Positions 9,820 to 18,842 are shown, counted from the stretch's first letter. The stretch is DNA of 64,000 nucleotides from Gillisia limnaea DSM 15749 (GCF_000243235.1 NZ_JH594606.1:367476-431475), one strand, 5' to 3'. Notes: a model not told the origin generated them from the letters alone. Numbers and translations: made by a program.

Positions 9820-10470
9820 TTAAATTAATTTCATTTCACGTGCTGGTGTTCCAATATAGGTTCCTTTTTTAACCAAATCCTTGACCACAACAGCACCAGC
9901 ACCGACAACAATTTTTCGTTTTATGCTCACACCTGAGATAATATTTGATCCCAATGCACAAAGTACCTCATCCTCTATAATTACATTACCTCCAATAGTC
10001 ACTCCAGCGGAAATTAAAACGTGATCGCCTATTAAAGTTTCATGATCAATAATTGCCCCAGTAGCTATAATATTATTAACGCCAATTTTAACATCTGTAT
10101 TAATATTGACGCCAGAAAAAATCACACAACCTTCTCCCAAAGTTGCAGATTTTGATATTATAGAGTTTGGATGAATTAATATGGGCACTTGAAAACCCAA
10201 TTTCTTTGCTTTATCAAAAAATTTTTTTCTGTTATTATTATTTTTGAAGCCTCCTATCCCAATACCGACATTTTTAACACCCTTCTTAATGTAATCTCTA
10301 AGTACGGAATCATCGCCCAATACGGGATATCCACGATAAGTCTGATCTTTGAATAAAGATATGTCAGTAATACCGATTATGTTGTATTTACCAAAAGCCT
10401 CTATAATTTCAATAATTACTTTAGCATGACCGCCACTACCTAAAATTATTATATCCTCTTTTATTTTCAT
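9820..10470 (-). CDS. legH: NeuD/LegH-type sugar O/N-acetyltransferase
   Basis: A 216-residue NeuD-family protein: an N-terminal Rossmann-like part (IIILGSGGHAKVIIEII, residues 8-24) and a C-terminal left-handed beta helix built of hexapeptide repeats ending in the usual VVKDLVKKGTYIGTPAREM. In the legionaminic acid route this enzyme acetylates the 4-amino group made by LegC, using acetyl-CoA. It is two bases downstream of legC and 10 bases upstream of legI, as expected for the pathway order. A related NeuD role in O-acetylation is possible. Confidence 0.82.
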   Translation of the reverse strand: MKIKEDIIILGSGGHAKVIIEIIEAFGKYNIIGITDISLFKDQTYRGYPVLGDDSVLRDYIKKGVKNVGIGIGGFKNNNNRKKFFDKAKKLGFQVPILIHPNSIISKSATLGEGCVIFSGVNINTDVKIGVNNIIATGAIIDHETLIGDHVLISAGVTIGGNVIIEDEVLCALGSNIISGVSIKRKIVVGAGAVVVKDLVKKGTYIGTPAREMKLI

Positions 10471-10472
10471 TT

Positions 10473-11651
10473 TTAATTTAAAATATTAGTATTAAGGACA
10501 CTACTTGGAATATTTACTATTCTATCCACCAAAAATCTGGCATTTACCTGTTCATCTTTGAAACAATCCTGATACATTGGCAATTTATACATCAATTCCC
10601 AGATAGGACGAGTCATCACCTTTGCCTCATTGGTTTCTTTTAAAAAAAGATCTCTGGCATTCCTGCTTTCAAGCTCAACACACATCAACCAGTAATTAGC
10701 ATTTGTTTGCGGCAATTCTGTCCTGAATTTAGCATCTGCTCCTTTGAAAAATTCTTCATATTTTTTTGCCAACTCCCTCTTTTTTTCAAGAAACCAGTTA
10801 AGTTTTTCAAGCTGTGCACAAGCCAGGGCTGCGTTAAGATTTGGCATTCTATAATTATATCCCAACTCATCGTGAACATACTCATATGCATGAGGTTGTT
10901 TAGCCGTTGTAGTCAAATATTTTGCCTTAATACCTAAAGCAGGATTGTTTGTAACAATTGCTCCTCCTCCTCCACTGGTTACAATTTTATTTCCGTTAAA
11001 AGAAAAAACACCTACTTCTCCAAAACTTCCAGTAGGTTGTCCTTTATATTCACTTCCTAAAGATTCCGCAGCATCTTCCACCACCGGAATTTCCCAATTA
11101 TTGCAAATTTTGACCAATTCATCAATATTTACAGGAAAACCAAAGGTATGCATAGGCAAACAAGCCGCTATTTTATTACCGGTTTTTTTATTATAACATC
11201 CGTCTTCCCGACGTTCTCCATATTCTTCCAGAAAATTTTGAACAGCATTGGGAGATAGTCCCATTGTATCTAAATCAACATCCAGAAAAACCGGTTTGCC
11301 TCCATTATAAGCAATTGCATTGGCTGTAGCCACAAAAGTAAGCGCCTGGGTTAAAACTTCATCTCCAATGTTAACTCCAACCAAACGCAATGCAACCTGA
11401 ATTCCGGAAGTTCCGTTAACAACCGCTATCGCTTTTTTGGTCTGGCTAATCTCCTGCATCATCTCTTCAAACTTATCCACATAAGCGCCTACTGAAGAAA
11501 CAAAGGTAGAATCTATGGTATCCAGAAGATATTTTTTTTCATTCCCCACAAAACGCGGTTCGTGAAGTGGAATAAAATCATCCATTGAAGAATAGATGTC
11601 TCGAATGAATTTGATAGTATTTGAGTTCTTCTTGTTATCCAAGCTATTCAA
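10473..11651 (-). CDS. legC: LegC-type aminotransferase (UDP/GDP-4-keto sugar, PLP)
   Basis: A DegT/DnrJ/EryC1 family aminotransferase that puts an amino group on C4 of the keto sugar made by LegB. The N-terminal segment IKFIRDIYSS...FIPLHEPRFVGNEKKY is characteristic of LegC; the PLP lysine sits in VFSFNGNKIVTSGGGG near residue 212. Length 392 fits. There is no ATG ahead of the conserved N-terminus: the only usable start is TTG at 11649-11651, because an in-frame stop lies 9 bases further up inside an octamer array. The array directly touches the start codon, so the original start region may have been replaced. The first ATG (11585) would lose the conserved IKFIRDIY segment. Confidence 0.85.
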   Translation of the reverse strand: MNSLDNKKNSNTIKFIRDIYSSMDDFIPLHEPRFVGNEKKYLLDTIDSTFVSSVGAYVDKFEEMMQEISQTKKAIAVVNGTSGIQVALRLVGVNIGDEVLTQALTFVATANAIAYNGGKPVFLDVDLDTMGLSPNAVQNFLEEYGERREDGCYNKKTGNKIAACLPMHTFGFPVNIDELVKICNNWEIPVVEDAAESLGSEYKGQPTGSFGEVGVFSFNGNKIVTSGGGGAIVTNNPALGIKAKYLTTTAKQPHAYEYVHDELGYNYRMPNLNAALACAQLEKLNWFLEKKRELAKKYEEFFKGADAKFRTELPQTNANYWLMCVELESRNARDLFLKETNEAKVMTRPIWELMYKLPMYQDCFKDEQVNARFLVDRIVNIPSSVLNTNILN

Positions 11652-11699
11652 TTTATTTGTTTATTTGTTTATTTGTTTATTTGTTTATTTGTTTAATTG
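11652..11699. repeat. Octamer tandem array (TTATTTGT)n, left side of a four-helix-bundle gene
   Basis: About six tandem copies of TTATTTGT, nearly perfect, run from the start of legC to the stop of the four-helix-bundle gene. On the other side of that gene (12068-12109) there is a degenerate array with ACATAAAC-like units, which is roughly the reverse complement, so a transcript could fold back around the gene. Confidence 0.85.
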
Positions 11700-12065
11700 T
11701 TATTTGGTGACGGGATTGAGACTACTTTTTCTAAGTGAATTTAATTTATTCGCGATTTTAGATATCTCTATTCTAAATGATTCTTCTTCAGTAATATATC
11801 CTAATTCAAAACTTATAATAATTTGACTTAATACTTCCATCAAACTACTAAATGCCAAATGGTAAAAATGAGCCTGATCTTTTGGTGACATTCTCGAAGA
11901 ACCTTCAGCTATATTTGAAGTTACAGATATGATTGCCCTTCTCAACTGACTAACTAGACCATACTTTTCTTCATTAGGAAAATCCTTTGTTACTTTATAT
12001 ATCTGATGCGTTAAACCCTTCGCATCCTGCCACACTTCTAATTTTTCGAAACTAAATTTTTTCAT
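11700..12065 (-). CDS. Four-helix bundle protein (23S rRNA-IVS / S23 family)
   Basis: A 121-residue protein of the TIGR02436-type four-helix bundle family (relatives are encoded in 23S rRNA intervening sequences; Avd of diversity-generating retroelements shares the fold). Marks are FEKLEVWQDAKGL near the N-terminus, LVSQLRRAIISVTSNIAEGSSR around residues 38-58 and HLAFSSLMEVLSQI. No function is established for free-standing members. It interrupts the legionaminic acid cluster between legC and legB, and is enclosed by two octamer arrays. Three other members occur in this window. Confidence 0.85.
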   Translation of the reverse strand: MKKFSFEKLEVWQDAKGLTHQIYKVTKDFPNEEKYGLVSQLRRAIISVTSNIAEGSSRMSPKDQAHFYHLAFSSLMEVLSQIIISFELGYITEEESFRIEISKIANKLNSLRKSSLNPVTK

Positions 12066-12067
12066 AT

Positions 12068-12109
12068 TAATCAGTTAAACAATTCATCACATAAACACAT
12101 AAACATAAA
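12068..12109. repeat. Degenerate octamer array, right side of the four-helix-bundle gene
   Basis: Short AT-rich units such as CACATAAA and CATAAACA. Read on the minus strand they give TTTATGTG and TTTATGTT, close to the TTATTTGT units of the array at 11652-11699, so the two arrays are imperfect inverted repeats. Confidence 0.55.
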
Positions 12110-12111
12110 TC

Positions 12112-13299
12112 TTACATCTTAGCATCTAAGTATTTCCCAGTCTCTTTATGACCGAAATCAGGGATCATTTTATGAAATAAATCTACAATTTCGTCTTTGG
12201 TCCAACTTTTGGAATTTCTGAATCCGGTAATTGTCTCTTCAAATAATTGAAGCTTTTCGTTTTCAAATTTCAATTCATTTTTAATAATCCCTAAATTTTG
12301 AAACCTGTCCAAATCCAAAATTTCCTTATCTGTAAAGAACTCTTCAAAATCTTTTTCTCCGGTGGTATCACTTCCGGTAAATAAACAAGGCCACTTTTTT
12401 TGATCTGGCAATGTTTTTACAAGTTCACGTGCTTCCTCCTCATTTTCGCAAAGATAAGGTTCATATCCCAACTGCTCCAGATATTTAACAGCAATATCCG
12501 CAAATGAGATAAGATGTAATTTTTCGCTTAGTTTTGGGAAAAACACATCCCTGTTCTCTCCAAAAATACAAGACATTAGGCATAACTCACCCGATTCCTG
12601 AGGCGTGACAAAATAACGCTTCACATCATTTGGTGCGACAATAGGTTGTTTTTTCTGAATTCGTTGGTTAAACCCATGCAATAGTGAACCATCTGAAAAG
12701 GCAACGTTGGCAAAACGGGCAGTAGATATTTTGATATCCTTACTTCTGCGCATTAAAAACATCTCCATAATACGCTTGGAAGCTCCCATCATATTAACCG
12801 GGTTCGCAGCCTTATCTGTAGAAACGCAAAAATATTTTTTGGTGCCATTTTCGATAGATTGAAGCAAGGTTTTATCGGTATTGAAAACATTGACATCGAT
12901 CATACGCATTAATGTAAAAGGATCTTTTTCACTACGCACGTGTTTTAAAGCGGAAAGATTTAGAACATAATCATATTTTCCATCAGCTTTTATAAAAGCT
13001 TCATATTCAAGGGAACCAATATCAAGAGCGAAAGTTCTAAAATCTCCGTCAATATATCCATAAGAACTGCGTACATCCCTCACCAACTCGACCATATTGT
13101 TTTCACTAATATCTACGACATGAAGTTTCTGTGGATTTCTTTTAAAAATTTCTTTTGTTACTGCCTGCCCTATTGAGCCGGCACCTCCTAGAACTAAAAA
13201 TGAAGAAGTTGAAATAATTTTTGATAATTCATCTTGATTTGAATCGATATCAGTTTTAAATAATTGATTATCTCTACCGATTAGTTTCAATATATTCAT
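12112..13299 (-). CDS. legB: Sugar-nucleotide 4,6-dehydratase, LegB/PtmB type
   Basis: Opens the legionaminic acid route by converting the nucleotide-linked GlcNAc to the 4-keto-6-deoxy sugar. The 395-residue SDR protein has the nucleotide-binding FLVLGGAGSIGQA near residue 34-46, NLSALKHVRSEKDP and the STDKAANPVNMMGASKRIME segment in which M replaces Y of the usual YxxxK (as in the extended FlaA1/PglF-like enzymes), plus a C-terminal extension of about 90 residues seen in LegB. It starts directly after the stop-side base of the GlcA epimerase (no gap). A short relic with the same N-terminal motif occurs at 14657-14815. Confidence 0.85.
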   Translation of the reverse strand: MNILKLIGRDNQLFKTDIDSNQDELSKIISTSSFLVLGGAGSIGQAVTKEIFKRNPQKLHVVDISENNMVELVRDVRSSYGYIDGDFRTFALDIGSLEYEAFIKADGKYDYVLNLSALKHVRSEKDPFTLMRMIDVNVFNTDKTLLQSIENGTKKYFCVSTDKAANPVNMMGASKRIMEMFLMRRSKDIKISTARFANVAFSDGSLLHGFNQRIQKKQPIVAPNDVKRYFVTPQESGELCLMSCIFGENRDVFFPKLSEKLHLISFADIAVKYLEQLGYEPYLCENEEEARELVKTLPDQKKWPCLFTGSDTTGEKDFEEFFTDKEILDLDRFQNLGIIKNELKFENEKLQLFEETITGFRNSKSWTKDEIVDLFHKMIPDFGHKETGKYLDAKM

Positions 13300-14331
13300 T
13301 TATATATTTTTATTTTTGCGATAATATTGCTTATACCAGTCTATGAATTCACCCACTCCTTTAGTAACCGAGGTATTTGGACTATAATTATAATCTTTCT
13401 TTAGAGATTCTACATCTGCCCAGGTCCTTGTAACATCTCCGGGTTGCATTGGTAGCATTTCCTTTTTAGTAGTTACTCCAATTTTCCTTTCTATCTCTGT
13501 AATAAAATCCATTAATTTTACCGGATTACTATTTCCTATATTATAAAGTGCATATTTATCATCTGTACTTAGAGTTCCCTTATCTATAATCTTAAAAACT
13601 CCCTCTATAATGTCATCTATATAGGTGAAATCTCTTTCTAAATTCCCATTATTAAAAACCTTTATAGGCCTTTCGTTCATAATTGCATCTGTAAACAAAA
13701 ACATCGCCATATCCGGACGTCCCCAAGGTCCATATACTGTGAAGAATCTTAAACCTGTAGTCTTAAATCCATAGAGATGACTATAGGTGTAGGCCATTAA
13801 TTCATTGCTTTTTTTAGTGGCAGCATATAAACTAATTGGTTGGTCTACATTATCCTCTACAGAAAAAGGAATCTTATCATTTTGACCATAGACACTTGAG
13901 CTACTTGCAAATATTAGGTGGTTTATATTATTATGTCTGCAACATTCTAATAAATTTAAAAAGCCAACAATATTACTATCAATGTATGATTCCGGATTAT
14001 CAATACTATATCTTACACCTGCCTGTGCGGCCAAATTACACACTTTACTAAAATTATAATCTTTAAACAGGTTTGGAAGTTGTTCCCTATCTTGTAAGTT
14101 TAATCTAATAAATTTAAAATTATCAAATTTAGTGCTGGATGAAAGATTATTGTATTCCTCCGCATCCGTTCTTTTAACACCTAACTCTTTTAATCTATCA
14201 TATTTTAGATTTATATCGTAATAATCATTTATGTTATCCAACCCAATTACCGAATAACCTTGATCCAATAGGCATTTTGATAGATGAAAACCTATAAAAC
14301 CAGCTGCTCCCGTTACTAAAATATAATCCAT
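13300..14331 (-). CDS. UDP-glucuronate 4-epimerase-like SDR protein
   Basis: A 343-residue extended SDR: LVTGAAGFIGFHLSKCLLDQG (NAD binding) at the start, NDYYDINLKYDRL (typical of UDP-glucuronate epimerases), SSSSVYGQNDKIPF, catalytic YAATKKS near residue 168 and LRFFTVYGPWGRPDMA. The family interconverts UDP-glucuronate and UDP-galacturonate. Ugd at 21338-22732 could supply UDP-glucuronate. It lies next to legB with zero spacing and downstream of relic DNA (14344-14815). Confidence 0.82.
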   Translation of the reverse strand: MDYILVTGAAGFIGFHLSKCLLDQGYSVIGLDNINDYYDINLKYDRLKELGVKRTDAEEYNNLSSSTKFDNFKFIRLNLQDREQLPNLFKDYNFSKVCNLAAQAGVRYSIDNPESYIDSNIVGFLNLLECCRHNNINHLIFASSSSVYGQNDKIPFSVEDNVDQPISLYAATKKSNELMAYTYSHLYGFKTTGLRFFTVYGPWGRPDMAMFLFTDAIMNERPIKVFNNGNLERDFTYIDDIIEGVFKIIDKGTLSTDDKYALYNIGNSNPVKLMDFITEIERKIGVTTKKEMLPMQPGDVTRTWADVESLKKDYNYSPNTSVTKGVGEFIDWYKQYYRKNKNI

Positions 14332-14343
14332 ATAGTTTTTTCT

Positions 14344-14656
14344 TTAACTCCCTATAACAAATACTACAAAACCGATTTCTTTTAGTTCTGCTTTGTTTAA
14401 TAATCTTCTGCCATTAAATAAAAATAAAGATTTAAAAATATTTTGATAATTTGCTTGCCAATCAATGTTTACAAATTCATCCCATCCAGTTATAATTCCA
14501 ATCGCGTGAGAATCATTACAGGTAACTTGTGCTGTATTTACCACCATTAACCCATTCACGAATTTCCTCGCTACTATGAGTTCCCAAAAATTAAAGATCT
14601 GCATATAACTTTTCATTTATCACCTTAGGATCATACACCCCTATTTCCGCTTGCAA
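14344..14656 (-). pseudogene. Relic of a UDP-glucose 6-dehydrogenase 3' end
   Basis: The frame at 14344-14616 and the shifted DNA just before it match the last ~90 residues of the intact Ugd at 21338-22732: QAEIGVYDPKV against [29 protein letters not shown].., WDEF.NIDWQANY and LFLFNGRRLLNK then the same IGF..F.IGS ending. There are an in-frame stop and at least two frameshifts, so it is not a gene. It joins directly to a legB-like relic at about 14657. Confidence 0.8.
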
Positions 14657-14815
14657 AATTATAATCTAAATAGCCAAAAGAGCTGGGAATGTCCCTAACC
14701 AGCTCTGCCATATTGTTTTCAGCCATATCTCCTATTTTAGTTTCCTGGAATTTCTTTATAAAAATTTCCTTGGTTATAGCTTGACCTATCTAGCCTGCGC
14801 AGTCCTTGCCATATT
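14657..14815 (-). pseudogene. Relic of a LegB-like dehydratase 5' part
   Basis: Minus-strand translation gives an internal stop followed by IGQAITKEIFIKKFQ and AENNMAELVRDIPSSFGYLD, which lines up with IGQAVTKEIFKRNPQ and SENNMVELVRDVRSSYGYID of the intact legB at 12112-13299. It covers about residues 35-75 of that protein and then runs without a gap into the ugd relic. Confidence 0.75.
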
Positions 14816-14865
14816 TTATTATTATAATGTTATTATAAAAAGCTAAACTAAATTTAAGACGGATT

Positions 14866-15711
14866 CTATAAATTTAATTTTTTCCTTAGCAGTACATTCT
14901 TTCTTACTCTTTTATAGTAGAGACGCGAAAGCTTATAAAATAATTTAAACATTTGATTAAAAGAAATAAATCCCATACTTTTTGCTCTATATATATCATT
15001 AATATATTGCTTAAATATTAGATTTAAATTAAGTTTTAAAATATTATTAGGAGCAGATATACTGGATTCATGAATGCGATATTGTATAACCTTTGTGCTG
15101 CTAAACCAGAGCTTTCCAATTAGAAGAGCTCTTAGAACACTGGTAGAATCTTCTGTTGGACAATTATTATTTAAAGGCCTGAAAATCTCAAACAATTCTC
15201 GTCTATATATACGAGAACAACCGCTACTTTTAATCTTTTTACCCCTTATGAAATCCTCAAGATTTCCATAGGATGTTTTTCGCTCAGAAGATGATCTTTT
15301 AATTTCTACTCCCGCATTATCTATTTGTTGAACCTCAAAATCAGCAATGAAAGTATCCTTCTTATCTTTTATAAAATTATATGACACCTCTGTGCGATTT
15401 GAAAATGATATATCATCACCAGCTGCTATCACAATAAAATCACCTTTTGCTTTATTAAATATGACATTATTAAAATGCGTAACTAATCCCTGATTATGTT
15501 GATTGAAGTTAACTTTCACTAAATGTTCTCCTTTGTAATTGCGAACAACTTTTGTAATAATTTCAACAGTTCTATCTGTAGAACAATCATCTGAAATTAT
15601 TATTTCAAGAGGGGAATAGGTCTGCAAAAAAGCCCCCATGATGGCCTCTTCAATGTATTCCTCTTGATTATATGATAATAAACAAAAAGAGATTAATGGA
15701 TTACTGCTCAT
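14866..15711 (-). CDS. Family 2 glycosyltransferase
   Basis: A 281-residue GT-A enzyme: ISFCLLSYNQEEYIEEAI at the start, IIISDDCSTDRT near residue 37 and AAGDDISF near 96 (the acidic metal/nucleotide-binding motif), followed by a short C-terminal part. No membrane segments. Sugar and acceptor are unknown. It is the last gene of the group that makes the dTDP-3-acetamido sugar, so it may transfer that residue; this is inference. Confidence 0.8.
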   Translation of the reverse strand: MSSNPLISFCLLSYNQEEYIEEAIMGAFLQTYSPLEIIISDDCSTDRTVEIITKVVRNYKGEHLVKVNFNQHNQGLVTHFNNVIFNKAKGDFIVIAAGDDISFSNRTEVSYNFIKDKKDTFIADFEVQQIDNAGVEIKRSSSERKTSYGNLEDFIRGKKIKSSGCSRIYRRELFEIFRPLNNNCPTEDSTSVLRALLIGKLWFSSTKVIQYRIHESSISAPNNILKLNLNLIFKQYINDIYRAKSMGFISFNQMFKLFYKLSRLYYKRVRKNVLLRKKLNL

Positions 15712-15770
15712 GTTTTATATTTAAATCAGTCAAAACATTAAAATTCTCAATATAGTATATCTTAAGATTT

Positions 15771-16386
15771 TTATTGACCAAAATTTAATTTCTTAATAAT
15801 TTTTGCCGGAACACCTCCGATAATCACATTCGAAGGAAATACCCCTGCAACTACTGCACCAGTTGCAACAATGCTATTCTCTCCAATATTTGAATTCTTT
15901 AAAATAGTCACATTATTTCCAATCCAAACATTTTTACCGACTATTACACTCCCTATTTCCCCAACCTTGTTCCTTCTACAAGGGTCGATTCCGTGTGCTT
16001 CAAAATCCATAATTACAACGTTCTGACCAATCCGGGTTTGATCACCAATTTCAATATAATTCGCAGCGCATAAAAAAATATTATTATTAGTAGCTATCTT
16101 ATTTCCAATTTTAATTTTAGACTTGCGATAACGTGCTTGTAATTCAATACTGCCCCCCTATTAAATCCACCAATTTTATATCCAAAAGAACAATTATTTC
16201 CAATTTCTACTATTCCCTTTCCTTGGCATAATGTGATTTGTTCAAACTTGGGAAGAGATCTGTAAATAATACGATGTCGTAAAAGATTAAGTTTATTAGG
16301 AAATTAAAAAAATTTCTCAAATAAAAAATAAACCAATTTTTAACCTTTGTCAATAAACGATATATATATTTTAATAATCTAATCAT
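15771..16386 (-). pseudogene. Hexapeptide acetyltransferase broken by two frameshifts
   Basis: The frame 15771-16010 (79 residues) is only the C-terminal end of an acetyltransferase of the WcaF/maltose-acetyltransferase type (GKNVWIGNNVTILKNSNIGE, then GVFPSNVIIGGVPAKII). Upstream DNA continues it in two other frames: IGNKIATNNNIFLCAANYIE joins if the C run 16153-16158 has seven bases, and the N-terminus [16 protein letters not shown] joins near an A run at 16306-16312. The ATG at 16384-16386 overlaps the fdtB stop (ATGATTAG), which fits an original coupled gene of about 205 codons. It is either a young pseudogene or the result of homopolymer sequencing errors. Confidence 0.75.
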
Positions 16387-17482
16387 TAAACTGATTTATT
16401 ATTTTCACAACTAATTGCATTTCCTCATTAGTTAACATAGGGCTTAAAGGTAAACTCAATACCTCATCATGAATTTGCTCGGTAATTCGAAAAGATAAAT
16501 TATTAAGTTCCTTGTATGCTTTTTGTTTATGTGGTGGAATTGGATAATGAATTAGAGACTGGATCTTATTATTTATAAGGTATTCTTGCAGTTCAGCTCG
16601 CTTTCTAGTTCTAATAACGAATAAATGCCATACATGTCCTTCTTCATTCAACACTTCAGGCAATATGATTGATGAATTTTTAATGTTTTCTAAATAATAA
16701 TTAGCAACTTTTCTTCTAGCTTCTATGTCATTTTGAATGTATTTTAATTTTACATTTAAAAATGCTGCCTGTATTTCATCTAATCGGGAATTTAAGCCCT
16801 GATAAATATTCTCATACTTTTTATGAGAACCATAGTTACGCAATGCCTCAATGGTTTTTGCTAATTCCTTATCATTTGTGGTTACCGCGCCGGCATCACC
16901 CAAAGCACCTAAATTTTTACCTGGATAAAAACTATGACCGGCAGCATCTCCTATACTTCCTGAAACTTTCCCATTCCATAAAGCTCCATGGGATTGAGCA
17001 GCATCTTCAATTAATTTTAAGTTGTGCTTTTTGCAAATATCCAACATTTCCTGATCTAGTGAAATTTGACCATATAAATGGACCGTTAGTATTGCTTTTG
17101 TTTTTGAAGTAATTGCTTCCTCAATTTTTGTAGAATCTAAATTATAGGCATGAATATTTGGCTCAACAAAAACCGGAATTAAACCATTGTCAGAAATTGC
17201 TAATACTGATGCTATATAGGTATTTGCAGGAACGATTACCTCATCCCCTTTTTGCATAATACCCATTTCTATATATGCTTTAAAAATTAGGCGCAAGGCA
17301 TCCAATCCATTAGCCACTCCCAAGCAATGCTCTACTTTGCAAAAAGCAGCATAGTTTTGTTCAAAACTTTCTAACTCCTTACCCATTAAATACCAACCTG
17401 AATCAATAACCCTGTTTGCGGCTTCTTTTAACTCCTGCTCATACTGAGCGTTAATTTTTTGTAGGTCTAAAAATTTAATCAT
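16379..17482 (-). CDS. fdtB: dTDP-3-keto-sugar 3-aminotransferase (FdtB/QdtB type)
   Basis: A 367-residue DegT-family PLP enzyme. It starts [20 protein letters not shown], which is usual in FdtB/WecE-like enzymes; [31 protein letters not shown] and the PLP lysine in [17 protein letters not shown] (near residue 183) are present. It would aminate C3 of the dTDP-3-keto-6-deoxyhexose made by the FdtA-like isomerase. It overlaps the fdtC-like gene by eight bases. Whether the product is the gluco (Qui3N) or galacto (Fuc3N) form is not visible. Confidence 0.83.
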   Translation of the reverse strand: MIKFLDLQKINAQYEQELKEAANRVIDSGWYLMGKELESFEQNYAAFCKVEHCLGVANGLDALRLIFKAYIEMGIMQKGDEVIVPANTYIASVLAISDNGLIPVFVEPNIHAYNLDSTKIEEAITSKTKAILTVHLYGQISLDQEMLDICKKHNLKLIEDAAQSHGALWNGKVSGSIGDAAGHSFYPGKNLGALGDAGAVTTNDKELAKTIEALRNYGSHKKYENIYQGLNSRLDEIQAAFLNVKLKYIQNDIEARRKVANYYLENIKNSSIILPEVLNEEGHVWHLFVIRTRKRAELQEYLINNKIQSLIHYPIPPHKQKAYKELNNLSFRITEQIHDEVLSLPLSPMLTNEEMQLVVKIINQFND

Positions 17483-18032
17483 TTGATTCCACCAATTCGT
17501 TATTATTCCATCTATACCTTTTATTAGATCTCTTATGAATTAAATCTAAATCTAAAATTTCTCCTTCCCTTGTAACAAAGCCTATGATTTTCGCCGGATT
17601 ACCAACCCATAATTCATTTTTACCAACAGGTTTAGTTATAACTGCACCTGCACCAACCAGAGCAAATTCACCTATTTGATTCCCGGCAATGATGGTAGCA
17701 TTTGCACCAATAGATGCGCCTTTTTGAATTATTGTTTTTTCAAATGCTTTAGGATATTGCTTAGATCTTGGCACAATATCATTTGTAAAAGTAACATTTG
17801 GCCCAATAAAAACATTATCCTGCAGTCTTAATCCATCCCAAATTTGGACACCGCTTTTTACCGTTACATTATTACCAATCTCCACATCATTTTCAATAAA
17901 AACATGGGAATTTATATTGCAATTATTCCCAATTTCCGCATCAGGCAAAACAACTACAAATTGCCAAATTGTCGTTCCATGCCCAATTTTTTCTGATTGT
18001 ACATCTGATGATTTATGACAAAAGTATTTCAT
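17475..18032 (-). CDS. fdtC: dTDP-3-amino-3,6-dideoxyhexose N-acetyltransferase (FdtC/QdtC-like)
   Basis: A 185-residue left-handed beta-helix acetyltransferase with hexapeptide repeats from about residue 15 to 150 ([46 protein letters not shown]). The IWQF and FTND/PRSKQ segments are common to FdtC/WbpD-type enzymes that acetylate 3-amino nucleotide sugars. It overlaps both neighbours (fdtB and an FdtA-like gene) by a few bases, so the whole set is one operon. Confidence 0.8.
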   Translation of the reverse strand: MKYFCHKSSDVQSEKIGHGTTIWQFVVVLPDAEIGNNCNINSHVFIENDVEIGNNVTVKSGVQIWDGLRLQDNVFIGPNVTFTNDIVPRSKQYPKAFEKTIIQKGASIGANATIIAGNQIGEFALVGAGAVITKPVGKNELWVGNPAKIIGFVTREGEILDLDLIHKRSNKRYRWNNNELVESND

Positions 18033-18448
18033 TTTTTAAATTTTAGAAATTGCTCATATTCTCTTATATAATCTTTTTCATCATATAAATGTGATGCTAA
18101 AACCAAACTTATAGAGCCAGAAGAAAAATTATCCAGTTCACGCCACAATCCCGGAACAATATGGAGTGCAAGATTAGGACTGTTTAAAGTAACTATTTTT
18201 CTGTTTTCACCATCATCTAGCATTATATTAAAACTACCACTGGCTGCAATTACATATTGTTCCAATTCATAATGTGCATGCCCTCCCCTTGCTTCCCCTC
18301 CTGGTATATCGTATAAATAATATATTCTTTTAACATCAAATGGAATGTTTTTTCCATTTTCAACCACTGTAATATTCCCTGCTTTATTATGAACTTTAGA
18401 AACATCAATTATAGAACAATCAAAAACTGTATTATTTTTTAGCTTCAT
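18029..18448 (-). CDS. fdtA: FdtA-like dTDP-4-keto-6-deoxyglucose 3,4-ketoisomerase, copy with HAH
   Basis: A 139-residue single-domain cupin of the FdtA/QdtA/WxcM family. It moves the keto group from C4 to C3 of the dTDP sugar made by RmlA and RmlB. The family mark [18 protein letters not shown] (about residues 46-63) is intact, with the two histidines of HAH that are thought to act in the isomerisation. It overlaps the second FdtA-like gene upstream by 17 bases and fdtC downstream by 4 bases. Confidence 0.85.
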   Translation of the reverse strand: MKLKNNTVFDCSIIDVSKVHNKAGNITVVENGKNIPFDVKRIYYLYDIPGGEARGGHAHYELEQYVIAASGSFNIMLDDGENRKIVTLNSPNLALHIVPGLWRELDNFSSGSISLVLASHLYDEKDYIREYEQFLKFKK

Positions 18449-18842
18449 TTCTAATTATTTTGAATTCATCAAAATCTCTAATATAATCGTTGGCCTCGTA
18501 TGGTATTGATGACACAATTAGAGCTAAAGAATTTGTAGAAAAATTTTCTATACTTCTCCAAAGTAAATTAGGAACGTAAAGTCCATAATATGATCTATTC
18601 AAACTGAATTTCATTTCATTTTCACCATCATTTAAAACAACATCAAAACTGCCTGAGAGGGCTATAATGAATTCATTCGACTTTTTAAAAGCATGGCTTC
18701 CTCTCATTTCACCTCCTGGCACATCGTAAATCCAATAGGTTCTTTTTATATCAAAAGGAATTTGATTGCTGTTTTCAAAAAAGCTTAAATTACCACGAGG
18801 ATCCAAAATTTTTGGAAGTTGAATAATTTTTACCCTTTCCAT
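18432..18842 (-). CDS. FdtA-like cupin, copy with HAF
   Basis: A 136-residue paralogue of the next gene, in the same cupin family: YWIYDVPGGEMRGSHAFKKS lines up with [20 protein letters not shown]. The second histidine of the HAH pair is replaced by Phe, so it may not isomerise in the same way, may make the other epimer, or may form a mixed dimer with its neighbour. It starts one base before the stop-side neighbour rmlA ends, so it is cotranscribed with rmlA. Confidence 0.8.
   Translation of the reverse strand: MERVKIIQLPKILDPRGNLSFFENSNQIPFDIKRTYWIYDVPGGEMRGSHAFKKSNEFIIALSGSFDVVLNDGENEMKFSLNRSYYGLYVPNLLWRSIENFSTNSLALIVSSIPYEANDYIRDFDEFKIIRNEAKK

Noticed and set aside
14344-14616. A real 90-residue gene
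   Set aside because: It is a frame inside the ugd relic with lost start, internal stop and frameshifts upstream.
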